Assembly: GCF_021531655.1 (NCBI RefSeq)
Contig: NZ_JADYUF010000001.1
Coordinates: 1 to 64,000 of the forward strand
DNA length: 64,000 nucleotides
Origin: Leyella stercorea
Lineage (GTDB): Bacteria; Bacteroidota; Bacteroidia; Bacteroidales; Bacteroidaceae
Direction: 5' to 3'
Positions within the stretch are counted from its first letter, which is position 1. Each line of letters starts with the position of its first letter. Both the position numbers and the translations under genes were made by a program. Below are positions 36,589 to 46,718 of this stretch, in pieces. Under the pieces are notes generated by a model, which saw only the letters and a program-made list of their open reading frames with translations, was not told the DNA's origin and did not search any database.

Positions 36589-38163
36589 ATGACTAGCGAA
36601 GTTGTAATTGACGTTCAACAGAAAGAGATTTCCATAGCCCTGCTTGAAGACAAGCGACTTGTGGAATATCAGACAGAACCACGCTCTGCCTCTTTCTCTG
36701 TTGGCAACATCTATATTGCAAAAGTAAAGAAACTTATGCCCGGATTGAACGCCAGTTTCGTGGACGTAGGTTACGAACGTGACGCTTTTCTCCATTATCT
36801 TGATTTAGGCAATCAATTCAACTCTTACGAGAAGTATCTCAAGCAAGTACAGAGCGACCGCAAGAAACTCTATCCTTTCGCTAAAGCCACTCGCCTACCC
36901 GACCTTAAGAAAGAAGGAAGCGTGCAAAACACATTGAAGGTTGGCGAGGAAGTACTGGTGCAAATCGTAAAAGAACCGATTTCTACCAAAGGTCCACGAC
37001 TTACTGGCGAACTAAGTTTCGCAGGACGCTATCTCGTACTTATGCCTTTCGGCGACAAGGTTTCTGTATCATCAAAAATCAAAAGCGGCGAAGAACGCGC
37101 ACGACTGAAACAACTCATCAACAGCATCAAACCAAAGAATTGCGGAGTAATTGTACGCACTGTTGCTGAGGGAAAACGTGTCGCTGAACTTGACGCAGAA
37201 ATGAAGATTCTCACCAAGCGATGGGAAGACGCACTCATAAAAGTGCAGAAAACACAGAAGCGCCCACAACTGATATTCGAAGAGACAGGACGTGCCGTAG
37301 CAATGCTACGCGACTTATTCAACCCCACATACGAAAACATATACGTCAATGACGAGGATGTTTTTCATGAAGTAAAACACTATGTATCACTCATCGCCCC
37401 AGAGAAAGCAGGCATAGTGAAATTATATACTGGTACGGTTCCTATCTTCGACAATTTTAATGTTACCAAACAGATTAAGTCAAGCTTTGGTAAAACCGTT
37501 AATTATAAGCATGGTGCGTATCTGATTATAGAACATACAGAAGCCCTTCACGTAGTCGACGTAAACAGCGGCAACCGATCACACTCGGACAACGGACAAG
37601 AAGCCAATGCCCTTGATGTTAACCTTGGCGCTGCCGACGAATTGGCAAGACAGTTACGATTGCGCGACATGGGAGGTATCATTGTTGTCGACTTCATCGA
37701 CATGAACCTTGCGGAAGACCGTCAACTTCTCTACGAACGCATGTGCAAGAACATGCAGAAGGACAGAGCCCGACACAACATTCTGCCATTAAGCAAGTTC
37801 GGCTTAATGCAGATTACACGCCAGCGTGTACGTCCGGCAATGGACGTAAATGTTGAGGAGGTATGCCCTACATGCTTCGGCAAGGGAAAGATAAAGCCGA
37901 GCATTATCTTTACAGATCAGCTTGAGAGTAAGATTGACAGACTTGTCAAGAAGATTGGAGTTAAGACTTTCTACCTGCACGTTCATCCCTATGTAGCGGC
38001 TTACATCAACAAAGGCGTATGGTCGCTCAAGAGAAAATGGCAGTTGAAATATGGTCTTGGCGTTCATATCGTTCCTTCACAGAAACTGGCTTTCCTGCAG
38101 TACGAATTCTACGACAGCAAGCGACAGTTCATTGATATGAAGGAAGAGATTGAAACCAAATAA
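36589..38163 (+). CDS. rng: Ribonuclease G/E family endoribonuclease
   Basis: A 524-residue RNase E/G catalytic-type enzyme. An S1-like RNA-binding segment near the N-terminus (NASFVDVGYERDAFLHYLDLG), the catalytic acidic residues in VVDVNSGNR and VVDFIDMN (magnesium site), and the zinc-link CPTCFGKGK are present. It lacks the long scaffold region of E. coli RNase E, as is normal for RNase G. Role: 16S rRNA 5' maturation and mRNA decay by family knowledge. Ends the HU-peptide-RNase G run, and a perfect-arm terminator follows. Confidence 0.93.
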   Translation: MTSEVVIDVQQKEISIALLEDKRLVEYQTEPRSASFSVGNIYIAKVKKLMPGLNASFVDVGYERDAFLHYLDLGNQFNSYEKYLKQVQSDRKKLYPFAKATRLPDLKKEGSVQNTLKVGEEVLVQIVKEPISTKGPRLTGELSFAGRYLVLMPFGDKVSVSSKIKSGEERARLKQLINSIKPKNCGVIVRTVAEGKRVAELDAEMKILTKRWEDALIKVQKTQKRPQLIFEETGRAVAMLRDLFNPTYENIYVNDEDVFHEVKHYVSLIAPEKAGIVKLYTGTVPIFDNFNVTKQIKSSFGKTVNYKHGAYLIIEHTEALHVVDVNSGNRSHSDNGQEANALDVNLGAADELARQLRLRDMGGIIVVDFIDMNLAEDRQLLYERMCKNMQKDRARHNILPLSKFGLMQITRQRVRPAMDVNVEEVCPTCFGKGKIKPSIIFTDQLESKIDRLVKKIGVKTFYLHVHPYVAAYINKGVWSLKRKWQLKYGLGVHIVPSQKLAFLQYEFYDSKRQFIDMKEEIETK

Positions 38164-38186
38164 TTCCATCATCATTAATACCAAAT

Positions 38187-38230
38187 ACAATAAAGCCCTG
38201 GCTCTATTACGAGAACCAGGGCTTTATTGT
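38187..38230. terminator. Perfect-arm terminator after RNase G
   Basis: Arms 38187-38201 and 38216-38230 are 15 bases and perfect; the stem ends in CTTTATTGTT. Works in either direction, between convergent rng and tamB. Confidence 0.85.
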
Positions 38231-38288
38231 TATGGTCATTCATGTTTTGTTTCTTAATTATGTATTACAATAAGCTTGATGCACGCTT

Positions 38289-38400
38289 CCAGTACCGTTT
38301 TCAGTACCGCCTAACTGGTACTGGAGTTTCATATAGGTGGTACTGGAGTTTCACTTGACTGGTACTGGAGTGTTACTTATGTGATACTGACAAATAACTT
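38289..38400. repeat. 22-base periodic intergenic repeat, locus B
   Basis: In the convergent rng-tamB gap. GGTACTGGAGTTTCA at 38317 and 38339, GGTACTGGAGTGTTA at 38361, and a diverged GATACTGACAAATAA at 38383 are spaced exactly 22 bases. Inverted copies, CCAGTACC (38289-38296) and TCAGTACC (38301-38308), precede them. No coding potential. Confidence 0.65.
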
Positions 38401-38459
38401 ATATGCATAAATCAGGCATCCCAATTGATGTGATTTTTGCATTCACCATTAGTTCTCCG

Positions 38460-41400
38460 TCACTTTGCTTCCTTTGCCTTATTACGCTTTCTCCAGAAGA
38501 ACAAGTCGGAGATACGCTTGAAGTCTTTCTTCATGATAATACCCAAACCTTGAGTATTAAGACTGTTGCGTGTGAAGTAACGGTCGTTGGTCTTGTTGTA
38601 GACGTTGATGGCAAGATTACCGTTGGGGAATAGCAAATACTTGATGTCAAAGTCGCCTATAAAGCTGGTTGTAGCATTATCATTGTCGCGATAACCGAAC
38701 TGCCCGTTGATAAGCAGACGATTGTTAAGCAAACGACCCGACAGCAGTCCTTCGTACTCCGCATTGTTGAAACCCTCAGTTCCGGTAGAGATATTAGCGC
38801 CGAAATTCCAGTTGTTGTTGTTTATCACGTTGCTAAGTACGGTATTTATCTGCTGGCTTATAGTACCGCTCAAGAAACTCTGCATCGCAAGTGATGTCTG
38901 GCTATACTGAGGCGTACTTCCATCGGCATTGTTATTGTTTTGAGCATAGAAACGTCCGACTGCAAGCAGATACAGCACCTGTTGCTTTTTCTCTTCCTCT
39001 GCATTGAGCAGACTATATACCATTTGCTTTACATCATTACTCAGCGATGGCATATCGAGGTCAAAGTCGACTTTGGGAGCGTATGGACTGCCCGTTATGT
39101 TCATCACACAGTTGACACGTACATTATTGTTGGTGAACGAGCGGCCGATATTGAGGTCGGCAAGACTCACACTATTCAATACGTACTGTGCCTTAAGGTC
39201 GAGTACGGCATTGTAAGGGTCGCCACCAAACGTTATGGTACCGCCCTTGACAAAATCGAAGTCTTTCTTCAGAATATTCTGAATAGTCAATTTATACACT
39301 CCATGGTCGACAGTATAATTGCCAAACATCTGGAAAGCACCCTTGTTAAAGTACGATGCCCTGAGCATTCCGTCGCCATTGAGCGTAATATAGTCACCAG
39401 TCTGCAGGTCCATCAGCAACTTCAAGGTTACATCCGGATTGCAATTGATTAGGAAGTTAAGGCGGATATTTGTAGAAATATCATCCGTTTCGGCTTCCTT
39501 TTCGTCTCTTGCCACATACGAAGAGTCAGAGGCAGCATTGCCATTCTTGGTCCACTTGATGAAGTCATTCGAACCGATAGACCCTTGGTCGCTAACATTA
39601 TACACCAGCATGCTGTTCTTCTCTGGCGTGCCATCAACATCTATTACAACTTCGCCACTCCTACCCTTAATGCTACAATCGCCTGTAAAATAAGCTGTAC
39701 CATAGAAGGTATTGTCACCAAATGTCTTAGTGTCGTAAGCCAGAAGATTACGTGTCTTTATGTTAAGGTCGTACGACAAGTTGGTGAGATGTTGATGGTG
39801 AAGGCTTCCGGTCAGTATGCCTGTATTGCCATTATGATCGTATATTGTATTGCCATTGAATATTATCTCGTCGGGAATGAAAGTCACCGAGTCGCCACGC
39901 AGCCAGTATGTAGTGTTGAGAGCTGTCATGCGCATAGAGCCGTTTACAGCAGCTTTTCCTACAAGGTTGATGTTGTTCAGTGGTCCTACTACGTTCACCT
40001 TACCATTTATATCGGCATCTACGTTATCCATAAACGAGCCACAGAAGCTTTCCATAAACTCGGCACGTGTTCGATGTGCATCAATGCCAAGGTCGATGTA
40101 GTTGTGCTTAGGCGACACATAGCCATTTATGTCAGTATGACGACCGTCTTCGTCCTGTGCCACAGCGTCGATATTGATGTTACCTTCGTCGAAGTCGTAG
40201 TCAACATTGGCAAAGAGCGTACCCATTCGTCCTGATTCAAACTTAAAGTCGCTGACCCTAAGGTTGGCTGCCAGTTGCGGTTTGCCACTGAATACTCCTG
40301 CCACACGGGCATTGCCCGAAGCCATACCAAAGAAGTCGACCGAATGGAAGTTGACAAGATTAAGGACATAGCTCACATCTATATCGTTGAGCGTTACAAG
40401 CAACGAGTCTTCGTAGTTGTTAGTCGCAGTTCCATCTATGGCAAGCATCTGGTTGCCATGGCTTATCGAGAAGCCGTTCACCTCAAGATGGTTCTTGCTA
40501 TACACTATTGTGGATGGAGCCACGTGCCAGGTAGTGTCGCCTATCGTAGCACGTGAAGGCAGGACATCTACATAAGCAGTTGACACACCATCAATGTTCT
40601 TGGCGAAAACAGTACTGGCATTTATAACGCCCTTGAGAGGGTGACGTTCATTATTGCCGAAACTCAACGACGTATTCAGATGATTGTCTGAAGCCCCTGC
40701 ACTAAGTTGCAATGACATATACTTGCCCTTGTCAGCAAGTTTCTTTATACGTATGTCGGCCTTAAGAGTATCGTTAGGCGACTCAATGTTCACAAAAGCA
40801 TCGCTAAAACGGTTGCCATCGTATGCAAACGATGGTACGTCACACCACAAGTCTATCTTCTCGTGTTTGTCATTAAGCTCACCGCTGATATTAAGCGGGC
40901 TGTAAATCTCGAGCGGAATACCGAGCAGATACTTCATCCAATCCGTATTTGAAATGGAAGCGTTAATAGTGAAATCGTTAACTTCCTTTTGTGGTTGACG
41001 CGTTAGTCCAGGAATAGTAGGCAACTTAGCAGCCACCATATTCAATACACTACGGGCAATAGTATTGTAATTGAAGTGTCCATTGATATTAACCTGTCCA
41101 AAGTCGCTATTGAGATTGAGAAAGTGATTGTCGCCATCAAATCCTGTCCTTACAGTTACGTTTCGCAATCCATACTCGGTTTTTGGCGAAAGCATTGAAA
41201 AATCACGAATCTCTACTGTACCGTCTGCATCGTTGACGCTGCTGCCATTTATATCGCATGAAATATTGGCAGCAAAAGCCGTCGACTGCCACTTTTGTGT
41301 TAGATGCAATGAATTGGGAGCAAAACGACCTACTGATACATTTGCCTTAAGCAATGGTGTCTCGCTTGCAATATTCAATTGCCCGGAAGCTGAAATCTGT

Positions 41401-42851
41401 GCATTAGGATCGTCAATCTCCACCCTTCCCTCTACAACCTTGAAGCGATAGGATGCATCAAGATTGATGTCGCGGTATTTGTATCCGTTATAGTCAAAGT
41501 TATAAACACGACCTATGGCAGACATATTATCCTCCGACTGACCATGTATGTTTATGTTAGCTGAGAGATGGCCGAGTTTGTTGTCATCTGCCAGCTTTCC
41601 AACATTAAAATCGACTGTTTCTATATGCCCTGTGATACTATTCTTACACTTATCCACAGCTGCTCTTATGTTGCCGAGCGAAGTAGACACACGGACATTG
41701 GCAGCCAACTTATTGTGCTCGCCTCCTATATAACCGGTCAAGCTGACATCTCCTATACGCGATATTATGGCAGGAACATCCTTGCCAATTGCAGTAGACA
41801 CAACTGAAGCTATGGCAGCATGATTGGCGCTGAACTGGTGAACATCAGCAAACCAAGCAGCATCGGCAGGATAATTCTTTATGCCACCGTCAGCCAGCAG
41901 ATGGAAATCATCATCGTTGGTACCAAGTTCCAGACGCGTCACATTGAGCGATGACCCGGTACCATAAAAATCAGCAGCAAGTGTCATGCACTGCTTAATA
42001 TCTGACAATTTCGGCACAAAGCCAGCGAAATCAGCAAAACTGATGCTTGGCGCTTCAATACTGCCTTTGAATTGTATAGTAGGCATCTCTATCTTGCCAT
42101 TCTTCTGACTGAAAGAGCATGTTATATTCTCTGATTGAACAAGTGTTGCTGGCAGCTCAAGTCGGAAATTGCTGACGCTTGCTCCAGTAGGACCGTATAC
42201 GGCATGCAGTGAGAGCGACTTCATCCTAAATCCACATCGTTCGTCAAAAGCTATGCGCTTCACTTTAACGTTGAGCGAGTCGTCGGTGATGCGGTTTACT
42301 ATAATATGAGCGCTTATATTGCGAGCATTAATATTCTCGGGCGAGAACTTACGTGAATTGTTGACATGCGAAAGCACACGATAGCGCATAGCACCATTGC
42401 GAATGATAAGAGAATTGATTTGCAGGTCAAGCGGTGTCTTCTGTTTTGTCGAGTCCTTAGAAGCAAGCGAATCCACTACAAACTGGAAATTAGGCTTTGA
42501 TGCAGGTGTCGTTTTATAAAGATTTGCCTGGAGTCCGAAGAACTGTGCTGACGTTACATCAATCTGCCCCTTAGCAAGTGCCAAGAGATTTATCTTCACC
42601 GATATTCGCGATACACGCAGCATCTGCTTGCCTTGTTGGTCCTGCATCTCGGAATCATCAATAATAAGGCGGTTGATGAAACCGAGATCTACCCGACCTA
42701 CACTTACATGAGTGTCGAATTTCTCGCATAGAACATTAGCCACACATTCTCCTATATACGTCTGTACAACGGGTATGTGCAGCAAAACAATGACAGAAGT
42801 GTAGAGACCTATTAAGGTCCATATAGTTATATTTATTATGCGTTTGAACAC
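38460..42851 (-). CDS. tamB: TamB-like inner-membrane/periplasmic translocation protein
   Basis: A 1463-residue AsmA/TamB-type protein. A single N-terminal membrane helix (about 5-30) anchors a long, beta-strand-rich repetitive periplasmic body, and the C-terminal region (about 1150-1400) is a TamB/DUF490 domain (DFDFVKGGTITFGGDPYNA, LDLKAQYVLN, INTVLSNVINNNNWNFGANIS). These proteins bridge inner and outer membrane and are implicated in outer-membrane protein assembly and phospholipid transport. The C-terminus ends in Lys-rich residues rather than a strand. Length is typical for Bacteroidales. It is a single-gene unit with a strong promoter. Confidence 0.92.
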   Translation of the reverse strand: MFKRIINITIWTLIGLYTSVIVLLHIPVVQTYIGECVANVLCEKFDTHVSVGRVDLGFINRLIIDDSEMQDQQGKQMLRVSRISVKINLLALAKGQIDVTSAQFFGLQANLYKTTPASKPNFQFVVDSLASKDSTKQKTPLDLQINSLIIRNGAMRYRVLSHVNNSRKFSPENINARNISAHIIVNRITDDSLNVKVKRIAFDERCGFRMKSLSLHAVYGPTGASVSNFRLELPATLVQSENITCSFSQKNGKIEMPTIQFKGSIEAPSISFADFAGFVPKLSDIKQCMTLAADFYGTGSSLNVTRLELGTNDDDFHLLADGGIKNYPADAAWFADVHQFSANHAAIASVVSTAIGKDVPAIISRIGDVSLTGYIGGEHNKLAANVRVSTSLGNIRAAVDKCKNSITGHIETVDFNVGKLADDNKLGHLSANINIHGQSEDNMSAIGRVYNFDYNGYKYRDINLDASYRFKVVEGRVEIDDPNAQISASGQLNIASETPLLKANVSVGRFAPNSLHLTQKWQSTAFAANISCDINGSSVNDADGTVEIRDFSMLSPKTEYGLRNVTVRTGFDGDNHFLNLNSDFGQVNINGHFNYNTIARSVLNMVAAKLPTIPGLTRQPQKEVNDFTINASISNTDWMKYLLGIPLEIYSPLNISGELNDKHEKIDLWCDVPSFAYDGNRFSDAFVNIESPNDTLKADIRIKKLADKGKYMSLQLSAGASDNHLNTSLSFGNNERHPLKGVINASTVFAKNIDGVSTAYVDVLPSRATIGDTTWHVAPSTIVYSKNHLEVNGFSISHGNQMLAIDGTATNNYEDSLLVTLNDIDVSYVLNLVNFHSVDFFGMASGNARVAGVFSGKPQLAANLRVSDFKFESGRMGTLFANVDYDFDEGNINIDAVAQDEDGRHTDINGYVSPKHNYIDLGIDAHRTRAEFMESFCGSFMDNVDADINGKVNVVGPLNNINLVGKAAVNGSMRMTALNTTYWLRGDSVTFIPDEIIFNGNTIYDHNGNTGILTGSLHHQHLTNLSYDLNIKTRNLLAYDTKTFGDNTFYGTAYFTGDCSIKGRSGEVVIDVDGTPEKNSMLVYNVSDQGSIGSNDFIKWTKNGNAASDSSYVARDEKEAETDDISTNIRLNFLINCNPDVTLKLLMDLQTGDYITLNGDGMLRASYFNKGAFQMFGNYTVDHGVYKLTIQNILKKDFDFVKGGTITFGGDPYNAVLDLKAQYVLNSVSLADLNIGRSFTNNNVRVNCVMNITGSPYAPKVDFDLDMPSLSNDVKQMVYSLLNAEEEKKQQVLYLLAVGRFYAQNNNNADGSTPQYSQTSLAMQSFLSGTISQQINTVLSNVINNNNWNFGANISTGTEGFNNAEYEGLLSGRLLNNRLLINGQFGYRDNDNATTSFIGDFDIKYLLFPNGNLAINVYNKTNDRYFTRNSLNTQGLGIIMKKDFKRISDLFFWRKRNKAKEAK

Positions 42852-42890
42852 GTGAAAATCCTATGGTTTGTTCTTAGTCAAATATATTTA

Positions 42891-42922
42891 CAAAATTACA
42901 GAAAATCATTGGATTTGACAAA
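42891..42922 (-). promoter_or_regulatory. Promoter of tamB
   Basis: Minus strand: TTTG (42919-42922), 20 bases, TAATTTTG (42891-42898); a full consensus match. Predicted start near 42884, 33 bases before the ATG. Confidence 0.75.
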
Positions 42923-42946
42923 TAAATGATTTGAAAACAAACAATA

Positions 42947-42986
42947 GAAAAATCCCTCTGTTTGTCATCAGACAATCAGAGGGATA
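42947..42986 (-). terminator. Terminator after galK
   Basis: TCCCTCTG (42953-42960) pairs with CAGAGGGA (42977-42984), with an inner TTGTC-GACAA pairing. On the minus strand the stem is followed by TTTTT (42948-42952). Confidence 0.8.
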
Positions 42987-43028
42987 AATATAGGTTAATC
43001 ATTATGGCTGTATCGACCTCTTACTTGA

Positions 43029-44189
43029 TTAGCAAACCTTGTGTGAACCGTCGCTGATAACAACGTCAATCACCTTAGGCTCCTTGCCGTACTTGGCAGA
43101 GTACTTAGCCTTGGCATCAGCGATGAACTTATCGTAAAGTTCCTCCTTAACGAGGTTGATGGTGCAGCCACCAAAGCCACCACCCATGATACGGCTACCA
43201 GTAACTCCATTTTCCTTGGCAATGTCGTTGAGGAAGTCGAGCTCCTCGCAAGAAACTTCATACTCCTTGCTCAGACCCTCATGAGTCTCATACATCTTCT
43301 TGCCTACAGTCTCGTAGTCGCCAGCGTTGAGTGCGTCACAAACAGCAAGTACACGGTCTTTCTCGCCAAGCACAAAGTGAGCACGCTTGTAGTCTTCCTC
43401 GCCTACTTCAGCCTTAACCTCCTCAAGCTGCTCCCATGTGCAGTCGCGCAGAGTGTCAAATTTAGCTTCAGGATGCTTTGCAGCGATGTGCTTTACAACA
43501 TTCTCGCAGCTGTTGCGACGGTCGTTGTAAGGAGAGCCGGCAAGTTCGTGCTTAACACAAGAATTGAGCAATACGAGCTTATAGCCTACAGGACGGAATG
43601 GGAAGTATTCAAACTCACGGCTGTTGCAGTCGAGACGCATGAGGCAACCCTCTTTTCCGAATACACTTGCAAACTGGTCCATGATACCACAGTTAACGCC
43701 ACAATAGTTGTGCTCTGTAGCCTGACCTGCAAGCGCCATATCCCACTTGCTCACCTTATTGTCACCAAACAAGTCGTTCAAAGCAAATGCAAAGCAGCTC
43801 TCAAGAGCAGCCGATGAAGACATACCGGCCCCAAGGGGAACATCACCGGCAAATGCAGTATTAAAACCCTTAACGTCAACACCCAACTTGCGCATTTCCT
43901 GCACAACACCATAAATATAACGTGCCCAGCTTGCGCGCGGTCCCTGAGGATCGTCAACCTTGAACTCTACGCGGTCCTTAAGGTCGATAGAGTAACACAT
44001 AATTGTGTTTGTACCATTCGGACGAAGTTCTGCCATAATACCCTTGTCCACTGCACCAGGGAATACAAATCCGCCATTATAGTCAGTGTGCTCACCAATG
44101 AGGTTTATACGACCTGGTGACTGATAAATATTTCCAGTCTTACCGTCAAAATGCTTGATAAAGCGGCTTCTTACAAATTCGATATCCAT
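43029..44189 (-). CDS. galK: Galactokinase
   Basis: A 386-residue GHMP kinase that phosphorylates galactose at C1, the second step of the Leloir pathway after mutarotation. N-terminal signature GRINLIGEHTDYNGG, ATP loop LGAGMSSSAALE and the C-terminal GSRIMGGGFGGC motif are intact and the length is standard. Last gene of galM-MFS-galK, read after an intergenic hairpin. galT and galE are not in the window. Confidence 0.96.
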   Translation of the reverse strand: MDIEFVRSRFIKHFDGKTGNIYQSPGRINLIGEHTDYNGGFVFPGAVDKGIMAELRPNGTNTIMCYSIDLKDRVEFKVDDPQGPRASWARYIYGVVQEMRKLGVDVKGFNTAFAGDVPLGAGMSSSAALESCFAFALNDLFGDNKVSKWDMALAGQATEHNYCGVNCGIMDQFASVFGKEGCLMRLDCNSREFEYFPFRPVGYKLVLLNSCVKHELAGSPYNDRRNSCENVVKHIAAKHPEAKFDTLRDCTWEQLEEVKAEVGEEDYKRAHFVLGEKDRVLAVCDALNAGDYETVGKKMYETHEGLSKEYEVSCEELDFLNDIAKENGVTGSRIMGGGFGGCTINLVKEELYDKFIADAKAKYSAKYGKEPKVIDVVISDGSHKVC

Positions 44190-44228
44190 AATAAATTGTG
44201 TTTTTAGTTAATATTGAGATTAAAATAT

Positions 44229-44268
44229 TGGGCTTGCCGTCAAGACTGAAACCTTGAAATGCAAGCCC
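44229..44268 (-). terminator. Intergenic hairpin between the sugar transporter and galK
   Basis: GGGCTTGC (44230-44237) pairs perfectly with GCAAGCCC (44261-44268), with an inner TCAAG-CTTGA helix. On the minus strand it is followed by AATATTTTA, so the termination signal would be partial. It may adjust galK expression relative to the upstream genes. Confidence 0.55.
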
Positions 44269-44277
44269 ATATAATTA

Positions 44278-45579
44278 TTATTCTACAGGAATGTCTGTAT
44301 TAACGTTCTTTGAGCCCCAAAGTGCGAAATAGAAGATATATGCTGCACTAAGCAATACAACGATGAAGCTGGTGATGTAACTGTGAGTAAAGTCAACAAC
44401 CTTAGCCTGAACACCGATCATTACAGCAAAACCTACAACCATCATCATGAATGCGCCAGAAGCCTTTGCTGTGTACTTGCCAAGACCCTCTGTTGCAAGG
44501 TTGAAGATACCACCCCACATTACTGAAGCACACAAACCGATGAGCAGGAAAGCGAAGATACCAGCCGGAACCTCACCCCATACAAAGCTCATAGTTGTAT
44601 AGTCAATACCAGGACATCTAACTGTCATAGATGTAGGAAGAACCATACCCACAGCAACAAGAACCATAGCTACAAAGCTTACAGTAGCAATCATTGCCTT
44701 TGGCGATACCTTACCACCAATTACGCCACCAACGAAACGGCCGATGAGCATAAAGATAAAGTAAACAGCAGCAAGAGTACCGCAATAACCAGCATCCATA
44801 CCCATACCTGGGTTAACAGCATCCTTTGCAGATGTAAGATATCCAAGTATATAAGTAGGAGGGCCTACCTCTACTGCACCATAAACAGCAATAGCAAGCA
44901 TTCCCAACTTGAAGTGACGGAATGAATAGCAGCTATACTTGTCGTTCACATCCTTTACAGTATTGCTTGAAGCATGCTGAGGCTCCTGAATCTTGGTGAA
45001 GAAGATTACAACAAGAGCAAAGATGAAGATGGCAAGAGCGATGAAAAGTGCAGGAGCAGCATCGGCAACCTTAGCCTTCGATGCGTCGCCGATAAGGCTA
45101 CCCATAAGCATGTATACACATACAGCAGCTGCTGAGTTGAATACACCACCAATCTGGATAAGCTGGTTACCTGTACTACCACCACCACCGAGAAGGTTAA
45201 GCATCGGGTTTACTACTGTATTAAGCATACACATGCAAAGACCCGAGATGAAAGCACCGATAAGGTAAACAACGAAGCCCATTGAACCGCTGACCCACTG
45301 GATAAGCAGACCGATAACACCTACTACGAGAGCAGCAAGTGCTGTCTTCTTATAACCAATCTTGTCGATAAGCATACCTGCAGGAACACCCATAAGAAGG
45401 TAAGCGCCAAAGTTGCCATAGTTGCCAACCTGTGCCAAGCTCTCAGGCACCTGGAAAGCATTTTTCAATATGATGGCCATTGGTGAACAGAGGTTTGTCA
45501 CAAAGGCAATCATTGCAAAGAGAAATATCATTGCAAAAATAGCAATAATACTGCCTTGTTTTTTTTTGGAATTTTCCAT
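44278..45579 (-). CDS. MFS sugar permease, FucP/GluP-like
   Basis: A 433-residue major facilitator with twelve membrane segments, resembling the fucose/glucose/galactose permease group (NPMLNLLGGGGSTGN and GGVFNSAAAVC motifs, GMLIDKIGYKK in the loop after segment two). Given its place between galM and galK, galactose is the likely substrate, imported with a cation. Inner membrane. 47 bases downstream of galM. Confidence 0.87.
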   Translation of the reverse strand: MENSKKKQGSIIAIFAMIFLFAMIAFVTNLCSPMAIILKNAFQVPESLAQVGNYGNFGAYLLMGVPAGMLIDKIGYKKTALAALVVGVIGLLIQWVSGSMGFVVYLIGAFISGLCMCMLNTVVNPMLNLLGGGGSTGNQLIQIGGVFNSAAAVCVYMLMGSLIGDASKAKVADAAPALFIALAIFIFALVVIFFTKIQEPQHASSNTVKDVNDKYSCYSFRHFKLGMLAIAVYGAVEVGPPTYILGYLTSAKDAVNPGMGMDAGYCGTLAAVYFIFMLIGRFVGGVIGGKVSPKAMIATVSFVAMVLVAVGMVLPTSMTVRCPGIDYTTMSFVWGEVPAGIFAFLLIGLCASVMWGGIFNLATEGLGKYTAKASGAFMMMVVGFAVMIGVQAKVVDFTHSYITSFIVVLLSAAYIFYFALWGSKNVNTDIPVE

Positions 45580-45626
45580 TGTTTTGTTTGTTGTTTTAGT
45601 TATGTTATGATTTATTTAGATTATTG

Positions 45627-46718
45627 TTATAAAGAAACTCCAAACTTATAGATTGTCTTCTGTGTGTACTCCTCACCAGGATTAAGCACTACAGACGGGA
45701 AGTAAGGACGATTGGGACTGTCGGGGAAATGCTGTGCCTCGAAGCAGATAGCACTACGACGCGGGAATGTAGCTCCATTCTGTCCCTTGTAGCCGTCGGC
45801 CCAGTTGTCTGTATAAACCTGCACTCCAGGTTCTGTTGTATAAACTTCCATTGTTCGGCCACTCACTGGTTCCTTGATTTTTGCAGCAAAGCTCAACTCA
45901 CCTTCTTCAGCCTTGTTAAGTACAAAGCAATGGTCGTAGCCTGCGCCATTCTTTATCTGCTCATCGTCAGCATCAATATCCTGGCCTACTGGTTTCGGCG
46001 AACGGAAATCGAACGGAGTTCCCTTAACCATGCGAATTTCACCAGTTGGTATTGATGTATCGTCAATAGGCAGATAGAAGTCGGCATTGATCTCGCACTC
46101 GAGATTGTCAATGGCAGGTGTCGGGTTGGCAATGCCAGCAAGTGAGAAGAATCCATGGCTTGTAAGGTTAATCACGGTCTTCTTGTTTGTCTTTGCCATA
46201 TACTCTATTACAAGCTCGTTGTCGTCGGTGAACGAATATTCTACAGTCACCTTCACCTCTCCCGAGAAGCCTTCTTCGCCATAGGGGCTTGTGTACTTCA
46301 GCACCAATGTCTGTGCGTTCATCTGTAATGCTTCCCAAACCTTGGCATTGTAGCCTTTCTTGCCGCCATGCAGACAGTTAGGACCATTGTTGATGGGGAG
46401 ATGATATACCTTGCCGTTGAGCTGGAACTGTCCTTTGCAGATTCTGTTGCCGTAGCGTCCAACAAGTGTTGAAAGATAAGGCTCGGGCGAATTGATTACA
46501 TCCTGAATGTTGTCATGGCCCTGGATAACATTGGCGTGTTTTCCATTCTTATCCGGCACCATAATAGCAACGATTGCTCCACCATAGTTGGTTATAGCAA
46601 CTTCATTGCCCTGACTGTTCTTGAGTATATAAAGATCAGTTTGCTTACCGCCGATAGTAGTCTGAAAGTCACTTCTTTTCAGACCACAGATGTTTTCTGT
46701 CTCTGTAGTGTTATTCAT
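45627..46718 (-). CDS. galM: Galactose mutarotase (aldose 1-epimerase)
   Basis: A 363-residue aldose 1-epimerase that interconverts alpha and beta anomers of galactose so that galactokinase can act. Catalytic His and Glu regions (LTSHGFFSLAG and the C-terminal FEAQHFPDSPN) and GRYGNRI are present. No signal peptide, so cytoplasmic. First gene of the galM-MFS-galK operon, behind a Bacteroidetes-type promoter. Confidence 0.95.
   Translation of the reverse strand: MNNTTETENICGLKRSDFQTTIGGKQTDLYILKNSQGNEVAITNYGGAIVAIMVPDKNGKHANVIQGHDNIQDVINSPEPYLSTLVGRYGNRICKGQFQLNGKVYHLPINNGPNCLHGGKKGYNAKVWEALQMNAQTLVLKYTSPYGEEGFSGEVKVTVEYSFTDDNELVIEYMAKTNKKTVINLTSHGFFSLAGIANPTPAIDNLECEINADFYLPIDDTSIPTGEIRMVKGTPFDFRSPKPVGQDIDADDEQIKNGAGYDHCFVLNKAEEGELSFAAKIKEPVSGRTMEVYTTEPGVQVYTDNWADGYKGQNGATFPRRSAICFEAQHFPDSPNRPYFPSVVLNPGEEYTQKTIYKFGVSL

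Noticed and set aside
39585..40235. A 216-codon open frame antisense to tamB
   Set aside because: A shadow of the long tamB frame; no homology-like motif or regulatory sequence.
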